Origin: Lachnospiraceae bacterium
GTDB lineage: Bacteria; Bacillota; Clostridia; Lachnospirales; Lachnospiraceae
Direction: 5' to 3'
Assembly (NCBI GenBank): GCA_017964745.1
Contig: JAGCRJ010000178.1
Span: forward strand, 1-6,074
Length of the DNA: 6,074 nucleotides
Under the pieces are notes generated by a model. The model was not told where the DNA came from. It was given only the letters and a program-made list of their open reading frames with translations, and searched no databases. The first letter of the stretch is position 1; each line of letters opens with the position of its first letter. Below are positions 1-6,060 of this stretch, piece by piece. The position numbers were made by a program, and so were the translations under genes.

Positions 1-602
1 GCAAAGTACAGGCAAAGGAATACGAAAAGCACCAGGAGAACCACTGCGATACAGCAGCAGACAAGGATCATCTTGTTTACCGCATTCGTAACCTCACGGG
101 CCTGCTTTCCCGCAAATGCCATTCCGACTACATTACCGTCTCCGTCCTTAAGAGGCAGATAGTAGACGAAATAATCCTGTCCGTTAATTACCACACCGTC
201 GGAAAAATACTCATTTCCCTTGCCTATAACTTCGGCGATAACGGCATCGGAAGCCTTAGTACCTTCGATCCTCTTTCCGTCATCACCGACGATGGACGTG
301 CAGAATCTGGTATCGCCCCTGAAGATCGTAAGATCGACATCCGCATACTTCAGATGATCCATATATTCGGGATCGTAGGTGATCCATCCGTCTTCAAGAT
401 ATTCGGGATGAGACAGATCGTATGCGTAATATTCCTGAAGGTCGATAACGGCAACCTTAAGGGTATTTCTTGTCTGCGTTTCAAGATTATCCTTCATGTA
501 GAGGATGCTGAACACGGTCAGAACGACCAGAGATACCACAAGCGGTATCATGGAAAGTAAGATCAGAAACTTATGCATGGATAAACCGGACTTTTTATTC
601 AT
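1..602 (-). CDS. Methyl-accepting chemotaxis protein (single-Cache chemoreceptor), partial: C-terminal part lies beyond the left edge
   Basis: Translation from the ATG at 602-600 stays open to the window edge, giving 200 complete codons. An AGGAGGGG ribosome binding site lies 8 nt upstream (618-611) and fixes the start. The N-terminus is short and basic (MNKKSG), followed by a membrane helix at about residues 11-36. Residues 37-175 form an extracellular sensor and a second helix spans about 178-200. The sensor contains the run FRGDTRFCTSI (94-104), then DGKRIEGTKAS (108-118), YFVYYLPLKD (144-153) and NVVGMAFAGK (157-166). From family knowledge this pattern is typical of single-Cache (sCache_3-like) ligand-binding domains in clostridial chemoreceptors, which signal through HAMP and MCP domains to CheA/CheW. 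Those signalling domains are not in the window, so a Cache-linked diguanylate cyclase or kinase remains possible. The second helix begins with three consecutive cysteines (182-184). The gene has its own promoter region and is separated from rubrerythrin by a terminator. Confidence 0.8.
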   Translation of the reverse strand, partial: MNKKSGLSMHKFLILLSMIPLVVSLVVLTVFSILYMKDNLETQTRNTLKVAVIDLQEYYAYDLSHPEYLEDGWITYDPEYMDHLKYADVDLTIFRGDTRFCTSIVGDDGKRIEGTKASDAVIAEVIGKGNEYFSDGVVINGQDYFVYYLPLKDGDGNVVGMAFAGKQAREVTNAVNKMILVCCCIAVVLLVLFVFLCLYF

Positions 603-610
603 TCTCAGAA

Positions 611-618
611 CCCCTCCT
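611..618 (-). promoter_or_regulatory. Ribosome binding site of the chemoreceptor gene
   Basis: The minus strand reads AGGAGGGG, ending 8 nt before the ATG at 602-600. It is a near-perfect Shine-Dalgarno sequence and decides the start of the partial chemoreceptor gene. A later in-frame Met (residue 9) lacks such a site and would cut off the basic N-terminal tail. Confidence 0.85.
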
Positions 619-638
619 AAGATAAATTAAAATATGCA

Positions 639-666
639 TTGTCGGTGATAAAATGTTACATATTTA
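639..666 (-). promoter_or_regulatory. Possible sigma-28 (flagellar/chemotaxis) promoter
   Basis: The minus strand has TAAA (666-663), a 16-nt spacer, then ACCGACAA (646-639). The known flagellar sigma consensus is TAAA, about 15 nt, then GCCGATAA, so the second element matches at 6 of 8 positions. Chemoreceptor genes are frequent members of this regulon, which makes the match plausible. The region is AT-rich, so TAAA carries little information. It competes with a sigma-A-type promoter just upstream. Confidence 0.3.
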
Positions 667-694
667 ATTATATCGGTATAATAACATATTTTAA
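667..694 (-). promoter_or_regulatory. Candidate sigma-A promoter for the chemoreceptor gene
   Basis: The minus strand carries a perfect TATAAT -10 box (672-667). Sixteen nt upstream is TTAAAA (694-689), a 4/6 match to the -35 consensus. Transcription would start near 660, giving a leader of roughly 58 nt before the ATG at 602. The -35 hexamer lies inside the 682-705 inverted repeat, so a factor bound there could block polymerase. Confidence 0.45.
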
Positions 695-705
695 TGAATA
701 TGTTA
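682..705. repeat. 9+9 bp perfect inverted repeat, operator-like
   Basis: The arms are TAACATATT (682-690) and AATATGTTA (697-705), exact reverse complements with a 6-bp spacer. Total length is 24 bp and the arm centres are 15 bp apart, within reach of a dimeric DNA-binding protein. The repeat overlaps the -35 region of the candidate chemoreceptor promoter and lies downstream of the rubrerythrin terminator. That position fits an operator better than a terminator, because no T-run follows on the minus strand within the expected distance. The binding protein is unknown. Confidence 0.5.
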
Positions 706-730
706 CGAAAAATCTTAATATTTTACATAT

Positions 731-759
731 AAAAAGAGCAGGCCGTTATGACCTGCTCT
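731..759 (-). terminator. Intrinsic terminator of the rubrerythrin unit
   Basis: On the minus strand an 8-bp perfect stem, AGAGCAGG (759-752) and CCTGCTCT (742-735), closes a 9-nt loop. It is followed directly by T residues (735-731) and then AT-rich sequence. It lies about 20 nt after the rubrerythrin stop codon. Stem, short loop and T-tract in this order are the standard signature of factor-independent termination, and the element separates rubrerythrin from the chemoreceptor gene. Confidence 0.85.
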
Positions 760-778
760 CATTCCCTTTGTATATGAA

Positions 779-1468
779 TCAATAATTCTCTTCGTGAACC
801 TCGAAGAAGCTCTGGGGATGCTTGCAGACAGGACATACATCGGGAGCCTCGGTTCCGACTACGATATGTCCGCAGTTGCGGCATTCCCAAACGGTAACGC
901 CGGACTTCTTGAACACTTCCATAGCCTTAACGTTCTCAAGAAGCTTACGATAGCGCTCCTCATGAGCCTTCTCGATCGCAGCTACGCCTCTGAACTGCTC
1001 AGCCAGCTCATGGAAACCTTCCTCATCGGCTTCCTTAGCCATGCGTACATACATATCGGTCCACTCGTGGTTCTCACCCTCAGCTGCGGCAAGAAGGTTC
1101 TCTTCTGTGGTTCCGAGTTCTCCGAGAGCCTTGAACCAGAGCTTTGCATGCTCCTTCTCGTTCTCTGCGGTCTTAAGGAAAAGTGCGGCTATCTGCTCAT
1201 AGCCGTTCTTCTTTGCAACGGATGCAAAATAGGTGTATTTATTTCTCGCCTGTGACTCACCGGCAAATGCGTCACGAAGGTTCTTCTCTGTCTTGGTTCC
1301 CGCATAAGGATTCTTAGAAGCGGCAGTCTTCTCAAACTTTGATGCGGGTGCGTGGCACTTAGGGCATTCGAAATCGGCGGGGAGTTCCTCTCCTTCATAT
1401 ACATAACCGCATACGGTGCAGCGCCATACGGTCTTTCCGCCTACTGTTTCTTTAACAAGATCGCTCAT
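779..1468 (-). CDS. rbr: Rubrerythrin with rubredoxin-like domains at both ends (peroxide reductase)
   Basis: A 229-residue cytoplasmic protein expected to reduce hydrogen peroxide to water with electrons from a rubredoxin or NAD(P)H-rubredoxin oxidoreductase, protecting an anaerobe from oxidative stress. Residues 15-45 form a rubredoxin-like site with cysteines 17, 20, 35 and 38. Residues 55-185 form the four-helix ferritin-like diiron domain. By alignment with classical rubrerythrins, likely iron ligands are E71 (in AGESQAR), E104 and H107 (in ENEKEHAK), E132 and E135 (in GENHEW), and E166 and H169 (in IEKAHE). Residues 194-222 form the usual C-terminal rubredoxin-like site, cysteines 196, 199, 212 and 215, with the family's C-x2-C-x12-C-x2-C spacing. 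The N-terminal site has 14 residues between its cysteine pairs. Classical rubrerythrins are about 190 residues, and the extra N-terminal domain accounts for the difference. It has a strong ribosome binding site upstream and a terminator downstream. Confidence 0.97.
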   Translation of the reverse strand: MSDLVKETVGGKTVWRCTVCGYVYEGEELPADFECPKCHAPASKFEKTAASKNPYAGTKTEKNLRDAFAGESQARNKYTYFASVAKKNGYEQIAALFLKTAENEKEHAKLWFKALGELGTTEENLLAAAEGENHEWTDMYVRMAKEADEEGFHELAEQFRGVAAIEKAHEERYRKLLENVKAMEVFKKSGVTVWECRNCGHIVVGTEAPDVCPVCKHPQSFFEVHEENY

Positions 1469-1473
1469 AACTA

Positions 1474-1480
1474 CCTCCTT
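1474..1480 (-). promoter_or_regulatory. Strong ribosome binding site of rubrerythrin
   Basis: The minus strand reads AAGGAGG, continuing to GGTAG, 5 nt before the ATG at 1468-1466. This is the strongest ribosome binding site in the window and fits a highly expressed stress protein. It supports the full-length start, so the N-terminal rubredoxin-like domain is a genuine part of the protein. Confidence 0.85.
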
Positions 1481-1500
1481 TATATTTTAGAATTTGATTA

Positions 1501-1509
1501 AGTATACCA
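1501..1509 (-). promoter_or_regulatory. Possible extended -10 promoter for rubrerythrin
   Basis: On the minus strand TGGTATACT (1509-1501) matches the extended -10 form TG-n-TATAAT, with TATACT as the hexamer (5/6). No good -35 box lies 16-18 nt upstream, where the sequence is already inside the end of the histidine kinase gene. Transcription would begin near 1494, leaving a leader of about 25 nt that includes the ribosome binding site. Rubrerythrin may therefore be transcribed on its own as well as by read-through from the kinase gene, since no terminator is visible in the 43-bp gap. Confidence 0.4.
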
Positions 1510-1511
1510 CA

Positions 1512-3800
1512 TCACTTCACAATATCCGATAGGAATTTTATCGTTCCGTAATAATCTTCCAAAAACGATCCGTGGTGATCCTTTACATATTTAAGGTCAC
1601 CGTTTGCGGACGCCTCCTCCAGAAGTCTTGCCTTTTCCGAAAGATCCATTGCGCCGATGGTCTTCGATCCGCTCTTTACCGAATGGATAAGCGTCCTGTA
1701 TTCCTTCAGGTCCTCATGTCTCAAAAAATCTTCGAGGGAAGCACTCTTTTCGGCATAGGTGGATGCGTATTCGGAAATGACCTCCTTGTAGAAATCCGGG
1801 TCCTTACCGCAATAACCCAGAGCGGCCTCGGTATCAAAGCCGTTCTTCTTAAGTTCTTCAAGGAAATCCCCTGAAGGGGTCTCCTTCTTTTCCGCTCCGG
1901 GTGAAAATTCCATAACTTCATCATCGGAGTCGTTCACGGTAAATACGGGAGCGGTTACGGGACGGGGGTCTTCCTCCTTCGGCTGATCCTGCCTCATGGT
2001 CACAAGCTCCGGCGGCAGGAATTCAAGCAGCTTTTCTTCAAGTTCGGAGATCTCGACAGGCTTGGAAAGATAATCGTCGAAGCCTTCCTCGATATACTTT
2101 TCCCTCGCACCCACGACCGCATTTGCGGTAAGCACGATGATCTTCGTCCCCTCCGGGATCAGATCCATTTCCTTGAGCTTTCCGAGTGTCTCTATACCAT
2201 CCATCTTGGGCATCATATGATCGAGGAAAACGATATGGTAGAAATGCTCTCTTACTTTACCGATGGTCTCCGCGCCCGAGAATGCAAGATCCGGAACAAT
2301 GCCGTTTCTCTTCAGAAGATTCTTGACAACCTTGCAGTTCATCTCGTTATCGTCAACGATCAGAATTCGGGCATCGGGTGCATATACATACGGCTTAGCC
2401 CTCATCTGTCCCGATGACTTGGCATACCTTGCCGTGTAATCACCGATCGGGGTCTCGTTGACTATTCTCTGTCTTATGATGAAAGAAAACCTTGAGCCGA
2501 CCCCGTATTCGGATTCAACCTCAAGCTTTGAATCCATCATATCGAGAAGCTTTGTTACGATCGCCATTCCGAGACCGGTGCCTTCTATGCCGCGGTTTCT
2601 CTTTTCATCAAGACGGCTGAAGGATTCAAAGAGCTTGTCCATATCTTCCTTGCGGATCCCGATGCCTGTATCGGATACGACAACCTCTATCAGGATATTT
2701 TCAAGAGCACGTTCCTTCTCCATGACCGTCATGGTCACGCTGCCTCTTTCGGTATATTTGACGGCATTGGTGAGAAGGTTCATGACGACCTGCGATATAC
2801 GGACGTCATCCCCGAACAGTTCGCTCGGAAGCTTTCTGTCGACAACGACTTTAAGTTCAAGTTCCTTGGCCTCCGCTCTTGCTTTGATGGAATTGACAAG
2901 ATTGTTGATGACGGAAGCAAGATCGTATTCGGCGGGGATGATCTCCATCTTGCCGTCTTCTATCTTGGAAAAATCAAGTATCGAGTTGATGATGTAAAGA
3001 AGATTCCTTCCGGAAGCAGAGATATTTTCCGCATACTCCAGAATGTCCTTGTCATCGGATTCACGCAGGATCATCTCATTCATTCCCAGGACCGCATTTA
3101 TGGGAGTCCTGATCTCATGGGACATCTGTGCAAGGAAACGGCTCTTGGCTTTATCCGCCTGTATTGCGATATCCGCCGCTTCCTTCAGCTTTGCCTCATA
3201 TTCTATCTCGGTGACATTGGAGATCTGATAACTGCTTACGGTAACGAAGACTATGAAAGCGTCAACGAAATAAAGAACAGGGAATCTGTTCATGAATGTT
3301 TCGGAATAATATGCCGCCATCTGCTCCCTGTACGGAGTATAGAACATGCATATGAAAAGGAATAAGTAATAAATGGAAAGATAAATGCCGTGCTTGGCAC
3401 CGATAAGAAAGCTCACACCTATGGGAACGATGAGAGTCCACAGAATGGCAAATCCGTCGTTTACGCCTTTGAGGCTGTAATAGCTGAAAATGCCGAAACC
3501 GATTATCATTACCACGATCTCAACGGGCTTTCTCTTTTTGCGCACCCTGATCTCAAAGACCATGAATGCTCCGAGCAGAGCTATAGCAGCCGTGGTAAAG
3601 GTAACAAAGCCCTTATGCTGGGCAATGTTTATGAGTGTCATGATCAGACCGCCGAGTGAAACGGCAATACCCAGAAGCGTGATGGCTCTTATATTCCTCT
3701 CGAGGCGCGCCCCCACGAATATATTCTGATTCATGAAATGATAGTATTCTTTTGTAAAAGGGATAATGACTTTTCTGTTAACTTTTACGCCATCAGACAT
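1512..3800 (-). CDS. Membrane-bound hybrid sensor histidine kinase (6 TM - HisKA - HATPase_c - REC - HPt)
   Basis: A 762-residue sensor kinase that should autophosphorylate on histidine and pass the phosphate through an internal relay. About six hydrophobic helices occupy residues 38-190 with only short loops, so the signal is probably sensed in or at the membrane. A helical linker (195-220) leads to HisKA, with H228 in SHEIRTP as the likely phosphorylated histidine. HATPase_c follows: N-box around N341/N345, G1 motif DTGIG (377-381), F-box region near 390-395, and G2 motif GTGLG (407-411). The receiver domain (about 477-596) has the acidic pair D483/D484, phosphoacceptor D527 (LDHMMPKMDG), T558 and K580. 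After a charged, proline-containing linker (600-645), residues 650-762 resemble an HPt domain, with H706 in HSVKSGS. All catalytic residues look intact. The start has a weak GGGGTGG site only 4 nt away, but no better start exists. No response regulator or DNA-binding partner is adjacent, so the output target is unknown. Confidence 0.96.
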   Translation of the reverse strand: MSDGVKVNRKVIIPFTKEYYHFMNQNIFVGARLERNIRAITLLGIAVSLGGLIMTLINIAQHKGFVTFTTAAIALLGAFMVFEIRVRKKRKPVEIVVMIIGFGIFSYYSLKGVNDGFAILWTLIVPIGVSFLIGAKHGIYLSIYYLFLFICMFYTPYREQMAAYYSETFMNRFPVLYFVDAFIVFVTVSSYQISNVTEIEYEAKLKEAADIAIQADKAKSRFLAQMSHEIRTPINAVLGMNEMILRESDDKDILEYAENISASGRNLLYIINSILDFSKIEDGKMEIIPAEYDLASVINNLVNSIKARAEAKELELKVVVDRKLPSELFGDDVRISQVVMNLLTNAVKYTERGSVTMTVMEKERALENILIEVVVSDTGIGIRKEDMDKLFESFSRLDEKRNRGIEGTGLGMAIVTKLLDMMDSKLEVESEYGVGSRFSFIIRQRIVNETPIGDYTARYAKSSGQMRAKPYVYAPDARILIVDDNEMNCKVVKNLLKRNGIVPDLAFSGAETIGKVREHFYHIVFLDHMMPKMDGIETLGKLKEMDLIPEGTKIIVLTANAVVGAREKYIEEGFDDYLSKPVEISELEEKLLEFLPPELVTMRQDQPKEEDPRPVTAPVFTVNDSDDEVMEFSPGAEKKETPSGDFLEELKKNGFDTEAALGYCGKDPDFYKEVISEYASTYAEKSASLEDFLRHEDLKEYRTLIHSVKSGSKTIGAMDLSEKARLLEEASANGDLKYVKDHHGSFLEDYYGTIKFLSDIVK

Positions 3801-3813
3801 ATATCCACCCCGG

Positions 3814-3908
3814 ATCCGTTATCTCTTCCACAAAGAAAAATAATGCCTGTCAAACGGATATCATTTTAAGTTTAACTTATTTACAGCCTTTATAACAAGT
3901 ATCCGTTT
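3814..3908. repeat. Three copies of an AACGGAT motif upstream of the hybrid kinase
   Basis: AACGGAT occurs at 3820-3814 (minus), 3853-3859 (plus) and 3907-3901 (minus). The second and third extend to a 9-bp inverted pair, AAACGGATA (3852-3860) and TATCCGTTT (3900-3908), separated by 39 bp. Centre-to-centre distances are 39 and 48 bp. The first copy lies within 20 nt of the kinase start codon. Such a cluster could be binding sites for a regulator or the two arms of a leader RNA stem, but chance similarity cannot be ruled out without comparison to related genomes. Confidence 0.35.
3867..3879. repeat. 13-bp perfect palindrome TAAGTT-T-AACTTA
   Basis: The arms TAAGTT (3867-3872) and AACTTA (3874-3879) are exact reverse complements around one central T. 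It sits between the two outer AACGGAT arms in the spacer ahead of the kinase gene. On the minus strand it overlaps a weak candidate -10 hexamer, so it could be an operator. It is AT-rich, which raises the chance of coincidental symmetry. Confidence 0.4.
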
Positions 3909-3926
3909 TTCTTCATTTCACGCATT

Positions 3927-5324
3927 CTACTTTGCAAGATTCTTAAGCCAGCGTTCCTTCTTCAGCCAGAAATGAAATCCCGCTATCTTGATGAAATCAA
4001 GAAGCTTTACACCGCAGTACATTCCGACAGGTCCGATATCCGTAAAGAATGCCAGCAAAAGCAGCATGGGTATCATCATAAAGATCGTGATGAGCGAATC
4101 CGCAACGGCTCCCATTGCTGTATCTCCTCCGGATCTCGCAACCGCCTGCTGGGTGTTCATATAAACCCAGACCGGCATAAAAAGCGACATCAGTATGACC
4201 ATGTTCCTGCAGATATGTATCGCACCGTCGCTGAGCCTTCCTCCGAATACGAGCGGTATGATAAATGTGGTGCCGAGTCCGAAAAGTGTCATGAGAAATC
4301 CGAATACGGCGGACCCCGATAAAAGCCAGGTCTTGTCCCGGCGCGCCTTTTCAAGGTCGCCCATTCCGAGAGTCTTTCCGAGGATGACTCCCGTTGACGA
4401 ATAGATTCCCTCGAATGCGACAAAGAAAAGATTGGCTATCGTAAAGCTCGAAGCCATGCCGGAGACAACATCCGCTCCGCCTCTTCCGTTATATATGGCA
4501 GTCGTCAGCGTTTCGGAAAGGATCCATACCATCTCGCAGAAAAGGACAAGTGAGCCCTTCTTCAGTATCTCTCCGAAAAGCTTCCAGTCTATTTTGAGAA
4601 GCTTGGAGAATCCGACTGCATAATCCGGTCTGAGTCTGATATAGATTATTACGAAGATAACAAATTCGAGGCTTCTTGCTATGACAGTGGCGATCGCGGC
4701 ACCGCGGACTTCAAGCCTGGGAGCTCCGAGATTTCCGTATATGAGCACCCAGTTAAAGAAAGTATTTGTAAGAGTTGCAACTATTGTAACGGCAAGGGGG
4801 ATCTTAACCTTGCCCATATCACGGAGTGAAGTCGCTATACACATCGATACGGTCATCGGAAGTCCCATAAAGAATGTAATGCGGATATAACTTACCGCCT
4901 GATCGAGAATAAGCGGTGCATCGGTATTTCCGATCAGCATAAGGGAAAGGACCTGTCTCGGAAAGACCACGCATACAAGGAAGAAAGGAATGAATGCAGC
5001 CAGTCCCATTGCAAGCTTAAAACGGAATGCCTGTTTCATTCCGTCAGGGTCCTTTGCTCCGAAGAACTGGGTCATGAATATTCCGCCCGTCATACATATC
5101 GCATTTAAATATACGAAAAAGACAAAGAGAACCTGTCCCGCAACATTGACTCCGGACATACATATATCGCCCAGACCCGATACCATAAAGTTATCTACAA
5201 GCGAAACAAGGCTCTGTATCAGAGCCTGAAGCATGATCGGAACCGCAATGGTAAGGGCGCTTTTGTAAAAGCGCCCTGTTCCGAATAGTCTGTTATTATC
5301 TTTTACAGCCGTATTGTTTATCAT
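3927..5324 (-). CDS. MATE-family efflux transporter
   Basis: A 465-residue polytopic membrane protein with about twelve hydrophobic helices in two similar halves, the usual length and layout of MATE exporters. These exchange sodium or protons for cationic drugs, dyes or metabolites. Family features visible are SLVDNFMVSGLG (41-52) after the first helix, the first-half run SLRDMGKVKIPLAVT (166-180) and NTFFNWVLIYG (187-197), and EVRGAAIATVIAR (205-217). The matching second-half segments include GKTLGMGDLEKAR (316-328) and ARSGGDT (396-402). The ATG overlaps the prepilin stop codon as ATGA (5324-5321), and no clear ribosome binding site precedes it. Translation therefore probably depends on ribosomes finishing the prepilin gene. 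The substrate cannot be read from the sequence, and a polysaccharide flippase relative is less likely given the MATE-type repeats. Confidence 0.95.
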   Translation of the reverse strand: MINNTAVKDNNRLFGTGRFYKSALTIAVPIMLQALIQSLVSLVDNFMVSGLGDICMSGVNVAGQVLFVFFVYLNAICMTGGIFMTQFFGAKDPDGMKQAFRFKLAMGLAAFIPFFLVCVVFPRQVLSLMLIGNTDAPLILDQAVSYIRITFFMGLPMTVSMCIATSLRDMGKVKIPLAVTIVATLTNTFFNWVLIYGNLGAPRLEVRGAAIATVIARSLEFVIFVIIYIRLRPDYAVGFSKLLKIDWKLFGEILKKGSLVLFCEMVWILSETLTTAIYNGRGGADVVSGMASSFTIANLFFVAFEGIYSSTGVILGKTLGMGDLEKARRDKTWLLSGSAVFGFLMTLFGLGTTFIIPLVFGGRLSDGAIHICRNMVILMSLFMPVWVYMNTQQAVARSGGDTAMGAVADSLITIFMMIPMLLLLAFFTDIGPVGMYCGVKLLDFIKIAGFHFWLKKERWLKNLAK

Positions 5325-5962
5325 TTCATTGACTTGAGCCAGTTCCAGAGACTTCCCTGTACGGATAAGCCCGTCTCATTTGCGACAACATAATACTGGA
5401 GTCTGATTCCGGATTTTTTGATAACGTTCCTACTTGTAAAGATATCGCTGGAATTATTGTATCTGGGATTGGAGGTGGTCCATTCTCCGTTGTAATAATA
5501 CCAAGTGGCGGAATCGGGAGTTTCCGTGTAGCAGGCATAATAAACCGTATATTTATCCTTATCGCTCGCCTCGGAAGCGGTTGTTCCGCCGGCATTGCTT
5601 CCGACCGCGACCATGAAGAAATAGGGTTTTCCGTCGGGCATTCCTGCAAGCTTCAGAACATCCTTCGCAAAATCGCCACCGGAAATATCCTGATCCCCAT
5701 TACTTGTATTTGAGTCTGTATAATCGTGGGCTCCACCGACTACGGGAGTCCCCAGTGCGGGTGTTTCCTGAAGTCCGTACTGCTTGGAGAACATAGCCTG
5801 AGCGGCATCATAACAGGACTTTGCGTTAGGAAGATATTTCTTGGCTCTGGCCTGCTCGATGTACCCCAAAAGGGTGGGGATGAGCAACGCTGAGATAATT
5901 GCAAGTATTACCAGTATGATTATAAGTTCTACGAGCGTAAAACCTTTATTGTTCTTTTTCAT
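5321..5962 (-). CDS. Type IV prepilin-like protein with class III signal peptide
   Basis: A 213-residue protein with the prepilin start MKKNNKGFTLVEL. A short basic leader ends in G7, cleavage by prepilin peptidase is expected between G7 and F8, and E12 gives the conserved glutamate at mature position 5. A hydrophobic helix (10-33) and the helix continuation GYIEQARAKKYL (33-44) follow. The remainder is a soluble C-terminal domain rich in Ser, Thr, Asn, Gly and Tyr, with cysteines 50 and 144 that could form a disulphide. The mature protein (206 residues) is longer than many major pilins. The C-terminal domain is not one I recognise, so a minor pilin or pseudopilin is as likely as a main subunit. 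No secretion ATPase, platform protein or prepilin peptidase is nearby. The start is preceded by GGGGG (5971-5967) four nt upstream, a weak ribosome binding site, and a good promoter lies further up. It overlaps the MATE gene by 4 nt. Confidence 0.9.
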   Translation of the reverse strand: MKKNNKGFTLVELIIILVILAIISALLIPTLLGYIEQARAKKYLPNAKSCYDAAQAMFSKQYGLQETPALGTPVVGGAHDYTDSNTSNGDQDISGGDFAKDVLKLAGMPDGKPYFFMVAVGSNAGGTTASEASDKDKYTVYYACYTETPDSATWYYYNGEWTTSNPRYNNSSDIFTSRNVIKKSGIRLQYYVVANETGLSVQGSLWNWLKSMK

Positions 5963-6023
5963 GTTTCCCCCGTCAATGATATCTGCTTTTTGTAAGCGAT
6001 TAAGTGATCACATACAACTATTT

Positions 6024-6051
6024 ATTATACCATTTTTGGAGATAAGTACAA
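6024..6051 (-). promoter_or_regulatory. Sigma-A promoter of the prepilin-MATE unit
   Basis: The minus strand has TTGTAC (6051-6046, 4/6 match to -35), a 16-nt spacer, then a perfect TATAAT (6029-6024). The spacer ends in TGG, which also makes an extended -10 (TG-n-TATAAT). Transcription would start near 6017, giving a leader of about 55 nt. An 8-bp palindrome, GTGATCAC (6011-6004), lies in that leader just after the predicted start and could be a binding site, though it is short. Confidence 0.65.
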
Positions 6052-6060
6052 AGAAATCCC

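Larger units (their letters stand above)
3801..3926 (-). promoter_or_regulatory. Spacer upstream of the hybrid kinase gene, probable regulatory region
   Basis: This 126-bp AT-rich gap lies between the MATE stop codon and the kinase start. It contains a perfect TTGACA (3853-3848, minus strand), but the hexamer 17 nt downstream (TGGAAG) is a poor -10, so it is not called as a promoter. A second pairing, TTGTTA (3898-3893) with TTAAAC (3875-3870) at 17 nt, is also weak. No hairpin with a T-tract ends the MATE transcript, so read-through into the kinase gene is possible. The repeats within it are listed separately. Confidence 0.4.

Noticed and set aside
671..694. TAAA followed by CCGATAT as a sigma-28 promoter
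   Set aside because: The second element fits, but the spacer is only about 12-13 nt, too short for the known 14-16 nt spacing. The sigma-A reading of the same stretch is better.
794..1255. A 153-codon open frame on the plus strand opposite rubrerythrin
   Set aside because: It is antisense to a gene whose cysteine and iron-ligand motifs are unmistakable. It has no ribosome binding site and no recognisable domain, so it is a by-product of codon use on the other strand.
1487..1501. A possible PerR-like box (TTA...TAA) between the kinase and rubrerythrin genes
   Set aside because: PerR control of rubrerythrins is known in clostridia, but this stretch matches only about 9 of 14 consensus positions, mostly A/T in AT-rich DNA, and the inner symmetry is poor.
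2458..2997. A 179-codon plus-strand open frame opposite the histidine kinase
   Set aside because: It runs antisense to the HisKA/HATPase_c coding region, is Ser/Thr/Leu-rich without a domain, and lacks a ribosome binding site.
3848..3853. TTGACA as the -35 box of a kinase promoter
   Set aside because: The hexamer is perfect, but no acceptable -10 lies 15-19 nt downstream, so it was not called as a promoter.
3852..3908. The AAACGGATA/TATCCGTTT pair as a terminator for the MATE gene
   Set aside because: The 39-nt loop is too long. The T-run following the right arm lies on the plus strand, which is the wrong direction for the minus-strand genes here.
5326..5649. A 107-codon minus-strand frame within the prepilin gene
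   Set aside because: It is an alternative frame inside the prepilin gene, with Pro/Ile/Arg-rich composition and no recognisable domain or ribosome binding site.
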